Source: Pycnopodia helianthoides (Eukaryota; Echinodermata; Asteroidea; Forcipulatida; Asteriidae). From it: DNA of 64,000 bases. Numbering within the stretch: position 1 is the stretch's first letter; each line of letters begins with the position of its first letter. The translations under genes and the position numbers were made by a program. Shown here one piece after another: positions 13,487 through 24,925 of the stretch. Location: assembly GCA_032158295.1 (NCBI GenBank), contig CM063246.1, positions 10,417,608 through 10,481,607 on the forward strand, given 5' to 3'. Below the pieces are notes generated by a model. It was not told the DNA's origin. It was given only the letters and a program-made list of their open reading frames with translations, and did not search any database.

Positions 13487-13868
13487 TCTGAAATTCTTTC
13501 AGCGTGATTTTTTAATTTTTTAAAAACAAAATAAGGCTTTAAAAAGCCTATGAATGTCCATAGACACTGAATGTCCGTTTACTGCTGAGTAGGGCGTTAA
13601 AAAACAGCAAGGATGTTTTTGTGTGGGGGGGGGGGACGACGGGGAGAGAATGTTTATTGTCAGGGGATGTCGACAGTGAATGTTTATTGTAGCGTTGGGA
13701 ATGGGTGGCCCAAGCATTTTGCGCGGGATTGTCTGAAAGTATCTTTAGTTGATTTTGCGGAGTTGACTGCACACAGATATACTCCAATCTTTGGTTGATC
13801 AGAGACAATTCATAAGTGAAGCAAAGCATTTGATACATAGTTATAGAAAGCAAGAGCCAATTTACAAC

Positions 13869-14636
13869 ATGGTGTTTCGTGGCTTAATTGCAAACGAAAA
13901 TCGTGCATATATTCGTCTTTTGCGGAGGAGCGGAAAATCACAGAGAGAAATAGCGGCAACGTGCAATGTATCCCGTAGTTCTGTTCAGCGGATTTGTAAA
14001 CGTGAAGGGCAAGTTCACCGGTGTCACCGTGGCCGAGGTGGGCGAAAAAGACTTATTTCTAAGCGCCAGGACCGTCTTTTGGTGAGAAATATACAGAAAC
14101 TTAGGAAAACAGAGGGGCCATTTACCTCGGCAAGACTAAAGTCTGCATGCGGACTGATGCATGTCTCAGATAGAACCATGAGGCGTGCCATGAATAGACT
14201 TGGATTCAAGTACAGGCAAGCTCGTAAAAAGGGACTTGTAACGGATTTGGATCTGAAGAAGAGAGTGGGGTTCGCCAAGAAGTACCCGCCAAATGTGTGG
14301 ACAGATTCAATTGCATTCTATTTAGATGCCACCTCTTTTGCCCACAAATATAACCCAATGGATCAAGCCAGAGCACCTGGTGCAAGGGTATGGCGAAGGC
14401 GCAGTGAGGGTCTTAACCAGCATTGTACAGCAAAGGGGAGCAAAGTCGTTACAATGACGATTCCTGGCATGACCGCCTTACGCCTGCGCCAAAAATACAT
14501 GTCCAAAATTTCTTGTTGCAGTGCATGTCTGACGGTTCACCACACGATTCACCATGGCACGTTTGCTTGTAACTTATGTCAAAAAAGGTTTTTGTTCAAC
14601 ACGAAAAGGGCATTACAGTCCACAAACAACACATAA
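13869..14636 (+). pseudogene. Tc1/mariner-type transposase, copy 2, C-terminally broken
   Basis: This is a near-identical duplicate of the transposase frame 2225 bp upstream, with ATG at 13869 and about 255 residues. The same helix-turn-helix regions and the first catalytic Asp (FYLDATSF) are present. It differs by L/I and V/I replacements in the linker and by reading a different C-terminal frame after GMTAL. That tail ends in a Cys/His-rich but unconvincing sequence and shows no DDE motif. Both copies are therefore broken at the same place, so the break predates the duplication. Downstream, to the end of the body, no further transposase sequence is recognisable. The element would have depended on a related active transposase in trans. 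Confidence 0.82.
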
Positions 14637-15483
14637 CCTGTTCATATTCTTTTGAACGACCTCATTCGGTTATTTGGCAGAAAATCAAACGGTTAACCCT
14701 CAAAACCAAAATAGAAAAGAAATTTATGAAATCTCTTTATTTACTCTACTACGGTGAACCGTGTAGACTTGGTTTCAAGCCTGCAATCGTGGCTTTTAGT
14801 CTACTTGATAGCCAATACATTATTGGGCAAAATAGCGCACATTGTTAGATTGGCCCATGATAGCTTATCTGTGGGGGCGTTTCTCGTGCCTGATACAGAG
14901 GAATAACCGCGATCTCAGACTTGAAATCAAGTCTATGAATCGTAAGCATCACTGTGTGACTCACATGGTGTAATGGTTAAGAGATACGCTTAAGAAGTCA
15001 AATGTCTTGAACCTAAATGGAGTTCAGGAGAGACAAAATGCTCTTTTTTTTCTCTCTTATTTTTATCACCTTCCTCGACAAACAATGAGTGTTCATTGCT
15101 TATAACCATTCTTTCATTTTTCAATCCCATTGTTTCTATTCTCTTATTACTTATTTTGTATTAATGCTCACAAAATAATACCACCCCCAAAAAACAAATT
15201 ACACAAATTTCAACAACAAAAATGTTGCCTGTGTGTGTTCTTTTGTGTTCAAACGCTCTACTCGGCAAGAAATAGTCATTTACTGTCAAAGCACAATCAT
15301 AGTCAGGCCCTCCCCCCTCCCCGGCTCCCCCCCCCCCACAAAAACATCCTTGCTGATTTGAATTTTGTTTTAACGCTCTACTCAGCGATGAATGGCAATC
15401 ACTGTCTTTGGACATTCATAGTCATTTTAAAGCCTTATTTTGTAATGTTTAACCCAAAAATTCACGCTTAAATTTTTTTTAGA

Positions 15484-15713
15484 CAATCCCGGCCATATCT
15501 CGTTGGGCCCCCCTGCCTCCTTTCAATGTTGAATCACATTGTTGCATGGTCTTCTGCGTTCCAGACAACATTGAGCGGGGGGACGGGGGACGGGGGACGG
15601 GGGACGGGGGAGGGGACGGGGGAGAGAATGTTTATTGTGAGACAGGGAATGGTTATTGTATGGTTATTGTAACGTTATAGGAACGGGTGGCCCAAGCATT
15701 TTGGCCGGGATTG
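15484..15713. repeat. Terminal segment, copy 3 (right end of dimer)
   Basis: A 230 bp version of the terminal segment closes the insertion with GGCCGGGATTG followed by TA. Its G-rich tract has an extra GGGGGAC register compared with copies 1 and 2. Confidence 0.8.
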
Positions 15714-15715
15714 TA

Positions 15716-16620
15716 GGCAAAGGCCGCATAGAACGAACGTGCGTTATCTCAATGGCTTTTATTACTGAAACAGACAAATAAAAAAAATAAAAAAATAAAA
15801 AATAATAAAAAAAACTTTAACGAAAACAAGAGCTGTTTCGCTGCGCTTTGCTGCGAAACGGCTAATTAAAGGTGCAAAACAATGAAAAAATCATAACAAA
15901 TCATGTGATGACGTCATCATGACGTCATTTCAAAATTCACAAGAACTCGCCAATATCTAACAACCTACCAAGTTTCAACTTGATCACACTAAAACATCGC
16001 AGACCCTTGCCAGACACTAACATCGTTGAAAGCATGTTAATAACATTTAGCACTTTTGAATAACAAGGCACTTCCGGTTTCGACCAGAAGTAGAGGTCAA
16101 ATGAGGTGACGCACACTGAATAAAATGAAGGCCTAATTTATCCCTATACAATCCCGTAAACAGAAACCTACGGTCTTTTTTGGCTGATTTGATACGGATT
16201 TTCAAATATTTAAAATAGAAACCTTTAAGATGACGTCACGTGACAGGTGATGACGTCATCATGACCAAATTCTTTTAGGCACTTCCTTGCACCAATGCCA
16301 ATCATCACTGAAAGTTTCAATGCAATTGTTCTTTAGGAACTATGCAAAAGGCCGCTTAGAACGAACGTGCGTAATATCAATGGCTTTTTTTTTACTGAAA
16401 CAGACAAACTAAAAAAAAAACAATAATACAAAAACTCTTACAAAAACAAGAGCTGTTTCGCTGCGCGCTACGCTGCACGAAACAGCTAAAAAGGAAAAAC
16501 AAAAACTTTAACGAAAACAAGAGCTGTTTCGCTGCGCGCTACGCTGCACGAAACAGCTAAAAACTAACGAAAACAAGAGCTGTTTCGCAGCGCGCTACGC
16601 TGCACGAAACAGCTAATGAT
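15716..16620. repeat. Distal end of the satellite array with hairpin clusters
   Basis: After the transposon the satellite resumes with GGCAAAGGCCGCATAGAACG, carries the CRE pairs and the unit landmark near 16051, and includes one hairpin at 15831-15864. It ends in a cluster of three hairpins at 16451-16614. Beyond 16620 the sequence is unrelated, so this is the array edge. Confidence 0.85.
16451..16614. repeat. Cluster of three hairpin cassettes at the array edge
   Basis: Three AGCTGTTTCG ... CGAAACAGCT hairpins in direct orientation are spaced about 65 bp apart. Loops are of the GCTGCGCGCTACGCTGCA type. Confidence 0.85.
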
Positions 16621-16708
16621 AATACACCTCAATCAAAGTAGCAACAGCACTGTGTGTGGAGTTATCACCCAGTTATAAGAAAATAAGCAGAAGAATACAT
16701 TTGAAAAC

Positions 16709-17094
16709 TTAAAGAAACATTACAGAATTGGTAAGAAAAAACTTGTAAAATATACTTTTGATCACAGATTTACACAAAACTTACACAGTCTAATGATGAT
16801 GATAGTAGAAAACATCCCTTGAAATATTTCTGTCTGAAATGTCATATTTGATGAGAAATGAATAAACTAATTTTCTGATTGGAGTTTATTGCTTAGTGAG
16901 CGTTTTATTCATATGTTGAATCTATAAGATTTCATGCAAATGTGTAATCGGTTTTTCACTATTTTCTCGTGACCCAGACAGTCGATCGATCTCAAACTTC
17001 TACAGGTTTGTCAGTTTATGTATATGGTGGATTACATAAAGTGCTTACACACCCAGCAAAACCAATTCTGTAATGTTCCTTTAAAAAAGAAAGC
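16709..17094. mobile_element. TTAA-flanked MITE, family A, copy 1
   Basis: Inverted ends AAGAAACATTACAGAATTGG and CCAATTCTGTAATGTTCC lie just inside TTAA at 16709-16712 and 17091-17094. A second copy in inverted orientation lies at 53625-54017 and is similar over its whole length. TTAA duplications fit piggyBac or Kolobok superfamilies; there is no coding sequence to choose between them. Confidence 0.85.
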
Positions 17095-17099
17095 TAAAT

Positions 17100-18030
17100 C
17101 AACTCTGTTACCAATTCTCCCCAACTCTTCATAAAAGGGAATCTAACAAACCTGTCTCCCTTGTCAATTAGTCTCAGAATAACGTTAAAATGCGTTTTCC
17201 ATGCTCTCAACCGCATGACCTCCATCCATACCCTATCACAAAACCACCCTCAGAATACATACGCAAACTCTTGAAGCTGGTTTTAGGAAGAAACTGCTTC
17301 CAATTCTGTGACAACTACTAGCTATTTGCAAAAAAATTGGATGTGCCATGGGCTCAACTGCAAGCCCGGATATAGTGATATATCACACTACATGTATATG
17401 ATCTGGAAAAACAAATCCTCCAACAGGCTGATCACATCCTAACCTGGTAGCGTTATAGAGATGATATTCTTGTCATCTATGACAGTATACTCTTGACAAT
17501 TTCAAGAATCTGATCCATTCTATGAATCAAATGCACCCTACCCTCAAATTTACTTTTGAGGCATCTGATACTTCAATCAACTACCTGGACCTATCACCAA
17601 GCCCACGGAAACCAACCAATACCTACACAAAACATCATCACACCCCCTACATGTGATCAAGGCATTTGTATACAGAGAAACCCTCCATTATGCCAGAAAC
17701 ACCGACAATGAAGATGATTTTCTGGTCAAAGTGAATAACTTCTCTTAAAAACTTACAGCAAGAGGCTATTTACAACACATGTAGTACGGTACATCAGAGT
17801 AAACAAAATCACAAACAAAGTATCTTTTAAAAGAACGCAGCAATCTGATTCACAAACGGCAGAAGAAAAAGGAAAACAAAACTCTGATGGTCTTCACAAC
17901 CACATACGATCCTTGTATCAACCACGGTGACCTTAACCATGCAATCAATAAATACTGGCCAATGATACAACGCAATGAAACACTCCAGAGGATTTTTTGG
18001 AGACGGTCATCATGATGAATTAAGCACTAG
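17100..18030 (+). pseudogene. Decayed Penelope-like reverse transcriptase fragment
   Basis: No long frame survives, but pieced translations give reverse transcriptase landmarks in order. Around 17394-17480 one frame reads VYDLEKQILQQ, then a stop, then RYRDDILVIYDS, where DD at 17460-17465 is the catalytic pair. A shifted frame follows with HPTLKFTFEASDTSINYLDL (about 17528-17590). Further on, around 17890-17990, a stretch reads approximately TTYDPCINHGDLNHAINKYW. The order of an RDDI/VDDI box, then FTFE..DTSINYLDL, then a PxxNHxxxHA..HWP-like box is what I know from Penelope-like elements. Several stops and frameshifts make this a clear relic. No GIY-YIG endonuclease was found downstream. 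The assignment to Penelope rather than another retroelement rests on pattern memory. Confidence 0.6.
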
Positions 18031-20095
18031 AAATCCTAAACTCCTTATTGGAGGAACAAGTCACAGACAAACAAGGACCTCCAGTAAAACCTCGAACCGA
18101 AGCCTCTCAAATCAACCCTACTGTCTACATAACAGACACAAGACATACTGATTCTTCCAGAATCAACTAAGTGCAACTGATGATTGCCCATTTGAGGCAT
18201 AAAAACATATTATTTCTACCCGAGAATCTGAAAAAATATTCTCAGCTTCATTTTACACCAGTTATAACCACTGACTAAAAAGTCTTGTTTGTTCCTGGTC
18301 ACATCCCCACTAAAAACCCTAGTCAATATGACACAATATGAATACAATACCCCGACATGAACCACATCCATAAAACATGTAATCATAATTTTACGGTTTT
18401 ATGGTTTTTAAGTCAACTAGTCATGGAGTGTCACCGAGTTGGACAGCGCCATCATTTATCAATCATCAACGTTAATAATAATGTTCAGGGGTAGAAAAAT
18501 CCTGCTTTCGTCGCTAAAATGTAATATTGAGGTACTATTAAAACATGATGCAAACAAGATTATGGAACGCCTAAAGTAACAAAACTACATGTGGTTCAGG
18601 AGTTATGATTTTTTTCAAATACCAAACTTTTATTTAATGTAACTTGACACCTGATGACGCCATCATGTCACAACTTCTCCTGAAACTAAAAGTTACAGTC
18701 TAACTGCATGTCATCTTTCCAGTTGACACAAGCTTTGCAACTGTGCATTCGTCTCCGGACAATCGTCGTGCAGAAGAAAAACTTTTAAAAACCAAATTGA
18801 ACACTAACAACAGGTGTTCAGCTGTTGCCTGAACACCTAATTTAAGTAAGGGAGTACATTTTGATGACAGTAACGACATGACAATTTCCCAGAACAAGGC
18901 AGCAAAGTCTCAGTTGTAAATCCTGCCAATAAATAATGGAACTTCAGAAAAACATTACTTTTTTATAACTGACAGGGAGGCCATCAGATCCAAGAAATGG
19001 CAATTCTTACATTCTTCTTAGGATTATGTTATCAGCTTAGAGGTTTTATCCCTCAATGTTCAGTGTAGAATTTAAGTACAATTCGGAAATACACTCTTTT
19101 GAATAGTCAGAATTCTTATTTTTACCACAGGACATGACATTTCTAAGACAGAAATTTGTTTGGTTATGACCTTAGGGTGAATCAAGATGGGAATGAAATA
19201 GACTGAGAAAATGCTTTATAGCTTTTTTTCAATACCGATAATTGCAGTGAAGGTATTATTATTAAAACTGCACACTTAAGCATGTGTACACAAAATGTCT
19301 ACCACTAATTGAGTTCAAAGGAAAAGGAAAAAACACAAGTCACCCTTTTTAGATGTGCACTACACATTTCATGAGGGTGGTAATTCCATGCTGCTGTGAT
19401 GAGGCTGTGAGGGAGACTCCTGTTTTTAACTGTGTTTATTTGCATTTTGTTTTAATAACTTCACTCATTAATATAAAACAAAATCTGGCTTCTGTCTAAT
19501 CCAACTTCATATCATCGAGAAACATACTGCCAAAGTTGTAAGGCCAGACTTACTCAGTTGACAAGTTGTGATTTATTCCATATTGTAATTGATTTTTCAC
19601 CGCTTAAATCATACCTAGACCCTCTAAAAAGCTGTGGGCTTGAACAAAAATGGAAACAAAATTTGTGCATTGTTGCATTTCACACTGGTAGAAAGTAGCT
19701 CTTTTTTGATTGTTTTTAAAATAAGAAAACAAAAAAGGAAACAAATTATTACTCAGCTTTTTCCTTGGTATTTGTACACATGTGCAGACACTTTAGTATG
19801 ATGAAGCAGCAGACTGGTTGTTGATTTATTCTTCTCTGTTCCATCTCTCTCTCTCTCTCTTTACCTTTTGTGCTCACATCTATAAGGATCAGAAAAGTGT
19901 TGAACTAAATTGCCTTTTAGTGTATGCAAATTTAGAGTAACAGCTTACATTTTCTTGTTACTACATACATTCACTGATAAAGTAAAGTTGTGATGACAAT
20001 ACACAGTTCTCATATCACACTTTATCACACTGGAGGTTGTGTAAATTGCTATTTCTTTAGATAGTTCTAAAAGTTCACTCTAACAAATCATTTGA
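18031..20095. other. Non-coding AT-rich stretch, nothing recognised
   Basis: No convincing coding sequence. A short (CT)n microsatellite lies at about 19846-19860. Short reading frames here show no recognisable motif. Confidence 0.6.
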
Positions 20096-20099
20096 TTTT

Positions 20100-20260
20100 C
20101 ACCAAAAATGTGAGATGCTTTTAAAACAAATTCCAGCAGTCCGGTTATCCACAAGGACATTGGCATTCGATCGGTAAGTTTCATGATCTAGATCTTCACG
20201 GATTAAAAATCTTGTAGGGCGAAATAATAGGTTTGCAATGGTGCTAGTGTAACCCTGGAA
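20100..20260 (+). repeat. Repeat arm, inverted relative to 22035-22165
   Basis: This segment contains CATTCGATCGGTAAGTTTCA and GGTTTGCAATGGTGCTAG. The reverse complement of 22035-22165 matches it through the same words, and a third, direct partial copy lies at about 22338-22433. Together they look like a dispersed family or the arms of an element enclosing 20.3-22.0 kb. Confidence 0.7.
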
Positions 20261-21169
20261 AATGCATCACTTGAATTAAGTAAATAAAACTAAACCTTGG
20301 GGAAACTCACTTTAGAAAAACTCAATTAATCTCAGGATCGAATAGGGTAAAGACGCGATGAAATGCAAGAAGTGGGACAGAGACTCAAATTGTAGGTTTC
20401 TCAACAAGCTAAAACGTTTAAAAAACAACTTTATTGATTATAAGGCAATGACCAAAAGCAAAACCAGTGATCGAAAAATAGCAATAAACCAAGACCAATA
20501 GTAACACTATTGAACGAAACCCAGAATACTTAAAAAGGAATTTATAGAAACCACTAAAAAACAACAAAACACAGTGCCAAAGAAGGTTACAAATTAAAAC
20601 AAAAATGGCTTGAAAACCAAGTCCATATAACAGCAAATAACTTGACGCAGGCAAACCTTAAACATGAAGAACCAACAGTTCATAAAATCAAAGAAGCAGG
20701 TGATGGTAGGAGACACAATTAATGTGGAGTGCTCCCCTTGTGCTGCCAGACTGCTATTTGAAGTCAATTACAGGGGTGACTAACCACACTACCAAGGATT
20801 ATGCAAGTGGGTTCATTGTTTATTACAAAGGATTCCTTAAGAAATTAACTAAGGGGGTGCTAGAAGAGCTTAAATTGGAGATATAAACAGTGGAAGGGTA
20901 ATAAAACTCTAACATAGACACCATGGTCTTCTACTGAACAAAGGTTTTTCTACATCCGTTACACTCGCCACTACTTAAACCCATTGTTGTCCTCAACCAT
21001 GTTAAAAAATACAAAATAAAAAACTACAATGAATTTACAGCAAAAACTTAACAAGAAATCAACTATACAAAAATCAAGGCCAAAAAAAAACTCTGTCGGG
21101 CAACACGCATATTTTCCCGAAACCCCATAATATTGTGTGAAATTTGCAGGTTGTGCAAAGTTTGCCATC

Positions 21170-21643
21170 TCATGACTTCGGCAAAACTTCCAGTAAACGA
21201 GTGTTATCTCCACTGTCGATCTGCTGATAGTAAAGCACTCCATTCTTCACCATCAGCATCAGCCTCTTCAGTGCTCCTGGCTCCTTTTTCAGCTGATGAT
21301 GGCTAGGCTTTCTTTCCAATTTCACGACTCTGGAGATGATCGTATCTTTAATTTGGGCTGATTCCACGTCAGGAGGAGGAGTAGGAAGGATTGTGTCCTC
21401 CACTACTGGGGTCGAATTTACCTGCTGAAACGATGATGGACTATTTGTTGGTGTGGACTGGCCTGGAAACTCTCGCCATTGCCTCTGGCAACTTCTGGGA
21501 TCTTTACTGCTCCAAGCAGAACTTCCCCTCTGGCGCTGATGACTATCCATTTGCATCTGCAATCTCAGCAACAGTTCTCCTTGTTGTTGCTGCTGAACAA
21601 CAATATCTTCAAGGAGACCCTTCATCGATACAAGCAGGCCCAA
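21170..21643 (-). CDS. Unrecognised minus-strand reading frame, Gln-rich with an integrase-like tail
   Basis: About 157 residues. The N-terminal third is predicted helical and Gln-rich (DIVVQQQQQGELLLRLQMQM), the middle is low complexity with Pro and Ser. The last 30 residues (VKNGVLYYQQIDSGDNTRLL, then EVLPKS) resemble the stretch that precedes the zinc-binding domain of gypsy integrases. The frame then stops, and the zinc-binding histidines and cysteines do not follow. The frame remains open upstream across a one-base shift from the neighbouring frame at 21622-21906, so the two may be one broken protein. Function unknown; an LTR-element fragment is a guess. Confidence 0.35.
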   Translation of the reverse strand: MGLLVSMKGLLEDIVVQQQQQGELLLRLQMQMDSHQRQRGSSAWSSKDPRSCQRQWREFPGQSTPTNSPSSFQQVNSTPVVEDTILPTPPPDVESAQIKDTIISRVVKLERKPSHHQLKKEPGALKRLMLMVKNGVLYYQQIDSGDNTRLLEVLPKS

Positions 21644-21906
21644 ATTATACTGGGTTCCTCCATCAGATGGGATATTCCCTCCTCCTCCGATGATGGGTCA
21701 AACCCATGAAGCGTGGTCAAAATGGGCTTGATCTCTGGTTGGAGGATGCCCTCATCCCAACCGAATCCTGGCCCTGGGGGTGGGGATACGTACGGTATTC
21801 CATCATCCCAATGAAAACCAGGGCAAGGAGAGATGTATGGCGTCCCATCAGGCAAAATTATTGTCAGACTCGGCCCTTCAACCATAGTGAAATAAAATGC
21901 TTCCAA
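21622..21906 (-). CDS. Unrecognised Pro/Gly-rich minus-strand reading frame
   Basis: About 94 residues with two similar copies of a short motif (PDGTPYISPCPGFHWDDG and, imperfectly, GIPYVSPPPGPGFGWDEG). This suggests a short internal repeat. It overlaps the following frame in another register, consistent with a frameshift. I recognise no family. Confidence 0.3.
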   Translation of the reverse strand: MEAFYFTMVEGPSLTIILPDGTPYISPCPGFHWDDGIPYVSPPPGPGFGWDEGILQPEIKPILTTLHGFDPSSEEEGISHLMEEPSIIWACLYR

Positions 21907-21966
21907 AACTCTGGCACTGTGTTTGTAACCCTAAAACTAATGACCGTCCCTACTTTTTTGGCCCCT

Positions 21967-22165
21967 CCATGATTGGCCCTATTCATGGGGCTAGGCTAAG
22001 GTTAGCCCAATGAATAGGGCCAATCCGCTCCGTATCCTTGGCCCTAGCACCACTGCAACTATTTTTTCGCCCTTTTAATCTGCAAAGATCTAGATCGTGA
22101 AACTTACCGATCGAATGCCAATTTGTACTTGTAGATAGCCGGACTGCTAAAATTTGTTTTAAAAC
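21967..22165. repeat. Palindromic segment and inverted repeat arm
   Basis: GATTGGCCCTATTCAT at about 21972 is repeated inverted about 40 bp later (ATGAATAGGGCCAATC). The following bases to 22165 are the inverted arm of 20100-20260. The same words occur next to the left and right ends of the 16.6 kb element (22425-22433 and 38994-39010). They therefore supply an independent version of its empty insertion site. Confidence 0.7.
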
Positions 22166-22433
22166 ATCGCTTGTCTTTTGTGTAAATTAAATGATTTTCG
22201 AGAGTGAACTTTTAAAACGATCTCAACGATCTTGATTATTTGCACTTGCAGCGTCTGCGAGTAAATTAGTCTGGTACCAACTCAATCATAGCAATTGATT
22301 GTATCGTTTTTCTAATGTAATTAAGGGAACCCGACTAGATCTAGATCTTTGCAGATTAAAAACATCATAGGGTGAAAGAATAGGTTTGCAGTGGTGCTAG
22401 GGCCAAGGATACGGAGTGGATTGGCCTATTCAT

Positions 22434-23320
22434 CCCAGCTAACAATTTGGCGTTCTCACAACGTTGTAAGGAAGTCAGACTTTGGTGTAAGTAACGTTAT
22501 TAATATAACGTTGTAGCTACGGAATTTTGTCGACTCCCCTATACGTCTTCTGTACGTAATGACGCAACGTAACAACCACGTTGTTGGTACGTATACACAA
22601 CGTTGCAATGTTGTAAATAATCAATTAAAAAGAATGTTGCAACAGCGTATCTTTTTCCAGTACCCTGAACGTTGTCACAATGTCAGCCCAATATTATATT
22701 ATTGATTGCTACATCAATTAATTATACAATAGTTTCATGAATAATATTGTCAAGTGATATGTCAACATGATCAATGAATTACTTTTACAAACTTACCAAG
22801 GTAGATCCCTACTACGCGTTGTCGTAACCGGACTTCACTGCACCTGTATACTATACATCGTACAGCATGTACTATATTTTTTTATACAGACCAATTTCCT
22901 GACTTTTGCAATCACGGGGGTATATATTTTGTAATTGTTTCCATTTAATTAATATTTCTGAACTAAAATTACATGTTTAGTTACTGAATTATATTTATCC
23001 ATATTTTCCTCTGTTAGTTTAGACAATTACAATAAGAAACCAGTACACCTAGTTCATAAATTTGGCAAATTTCGTGAAATATTTTGCATGTATTGTACAA
23101 CTTCTAAGCCCAATCTACAAATTTGCATATGTGATATTTACGTTGTTATGACGTTGTCATATTAATTTTTAATAGACATGCAGCATTCCGCACGCTGGTC
23201 AATGCGGCAGGTTGAGCGAAAACGTATGTCTTCCTTTTTTCTTCAAAACTGAAACAAAACATTATATTTAGAGGCACACTAAAGTACCTCAAACTTTGAA
23301 AGTGTCTTTGAAATTTAGGA
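22434..23320. other. Left terminal region of the composite element, ACGTTG-rich, non-coding
   Basis: The first ~250 bp hold many AACGTT/CAACGTTG words, matching the right end of the element in inverted sense. The rest is AT-rich and shows no gene. Confidence 0.6.
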
Positions 23321-23328
23321 ACAAATTT

Positions 23329-24216
23329 GGTTTTAGAGGAAGTTTTTAGCAGGGAACAAAACGGCCTAAGTGAGGATAGAAAATCCTATCAAGGGTAAAT
23401 GTTTCTCTAGAAGATTCTATGTACGGCTTGGAATGCCGCTGTACATGTGGTCGGGGTGGGGGGGGGGGTTAAGGGTGTTGCGAAAAATCGAATCTCTCCC
23501 CAGACCGGTGCACTGCTGCTTGACACAATAAGCTCAATTAAATGCAATTAATGATTAGTAACTGTTCAGATTGATCATTAAATGCCAATGTGATAGCAAC
23601 GCCGCTCCTCAAGTGGCTATTTTATTTATGACAACCGATATTCAAAACTAAATTTAGAACAAACATTGTTTGCGATGTCAAATATTAGGCCTACCAATAG
23701 TTGTTAGCTTATAAATGTCCTCCAAAACCATCCCAACGAGCTGCTTGAACTATTCAACACAATAGTTTTAGAAAAAGTTTTAGCAAGTGACAAAATGGCC
23801 TAAGTCAAATAAAGATTTTAGCGGGTGAAAAAACGGCCCAAGTAAAATATAGAAAATCCTATCAAGGGTAAATGTTTCTCTATAGAAGATTCTATCTACA
23901 GCTTGGAATGCCGCTGTACAGGTTATTGGGGGGGGGGAGGGGGTAGAATCGAATCTGTCCCTAGACCGGTGCACTGCTGCTTGACATAATAAAGTCAATT
24001 AAATGCAATTAACGGTTTGTTCAGATTGATAATTAAATGCCTATTAGATAGGGAGGCTGCTCCTCAAGTGCCTATTCTATTGATGACAACCGATATAAAA
24101 AACTAAATTGAGAACAAACATGGTTCGTGATGACAGACATCAGGCCTACCAATGTTGTTATCTAATAAATGTCCTCTGAAACCATCCCAACGATCTGCTT
24201 GAACTATTTAAGTGTT
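23329..24216. repeat. Two tandem copies of a ~430 bp repeat
   Basis: Copies begin at about 23329 and 23760. Both contain AGAAAATCCTATCAAGGGTA, GCTTGGAATGCCGCTGTACA (CGGCTTGG in the first copy), a G run, and GTGCACTGCTGCTTGACA. A third copy in the same orientation starts at 37523 near the other end of the composite element. Confidence 0.85.
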
Positions 24217-24925
24217 CGTTTACGAGAAGACCATGCAAAATCTTGGAAAAATCGACAAGGTGGGGGGTCAGCGATTTAAACCCAAATCTTGGCTATTTGA
24301 TCCCCACCAGGGACCATAACACCTGGTGAAGCAGCTCGCTCAAAAATCGCACAATGGCTGAGTACTGTGCACCAACTATTTTTAGCGCAAATGGACATTT
24401 CCGGGGAGTTCATTTGTAGTGTTTCTGGTGTATAATTATAGCCCTGTTAATTCCCTTAAACTGTATCAATTTCTGTCAACTTATACATCAAAAGAAAGAA
24501 CTCATCGTCCTCTACACGATCAAATAAAAAAGAACTGTGTGAAAATCTTCACTGCAGATATCGAGGCTTTAGGAAAACAGTTCTACTAAGGAAATAAGCC
24601 ATCTACGCAGTTAACCATAACTTAATTAGTGCAGGGCTGGGAGTCAACAAACTTGGTGGAAATATAGTTCAGATACCCAACTACAAAAATAAAAAATAAA
24701 AACATTGTCAGCTCTTCTTGATTTTAATTGCCAAGGATCAACAAAGATGGAAAAGTTCATACATAGTAGGTATGTATCAAACCTACATACAGTTCTGAGT
24801 AAAATATCTTGCCTGGAATAGATTGTTATAGTCCAGGAGAACAGAACATGAACCGTGACATAGAGTACAACTAATATTTTTTTGCTGAAATGAGTCCACC
24901 AGGGTGTCCCTTTTAAGAAATTGAG

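Larger units (their letters stand above)
11035..15713 (+). mobile_element. Head-to-tail dimer of a Tc1/mariner-type transposon
   Basis: The insertion starts CAATCCCGGCC and ends GGCCGGGATTG, with TA at 11033-11034 and 15714-15715. Uninterrupted satellite units read AACTAGGCAAAAGG here, so a single TA duplication flanks the whole 4.7 kb. Inside are three copies of a ~228 bp terminal segment (11035-11262, 13259-13486, 15484-15713) separated by two nearly identical ~2 kb bodies; the period is 2224-2225 bp. Each body has inverted subterminal arms (for example 11300-11410 against 13105-13230) and one transposase-like frame. Copies differ only by scattered substitutions, homopolymer lengths and one-base indels. 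The arrangement therefore arose recently by duplication of one element sharing its middle terminus, or is an assembly artefact. Confidence 0.88.
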
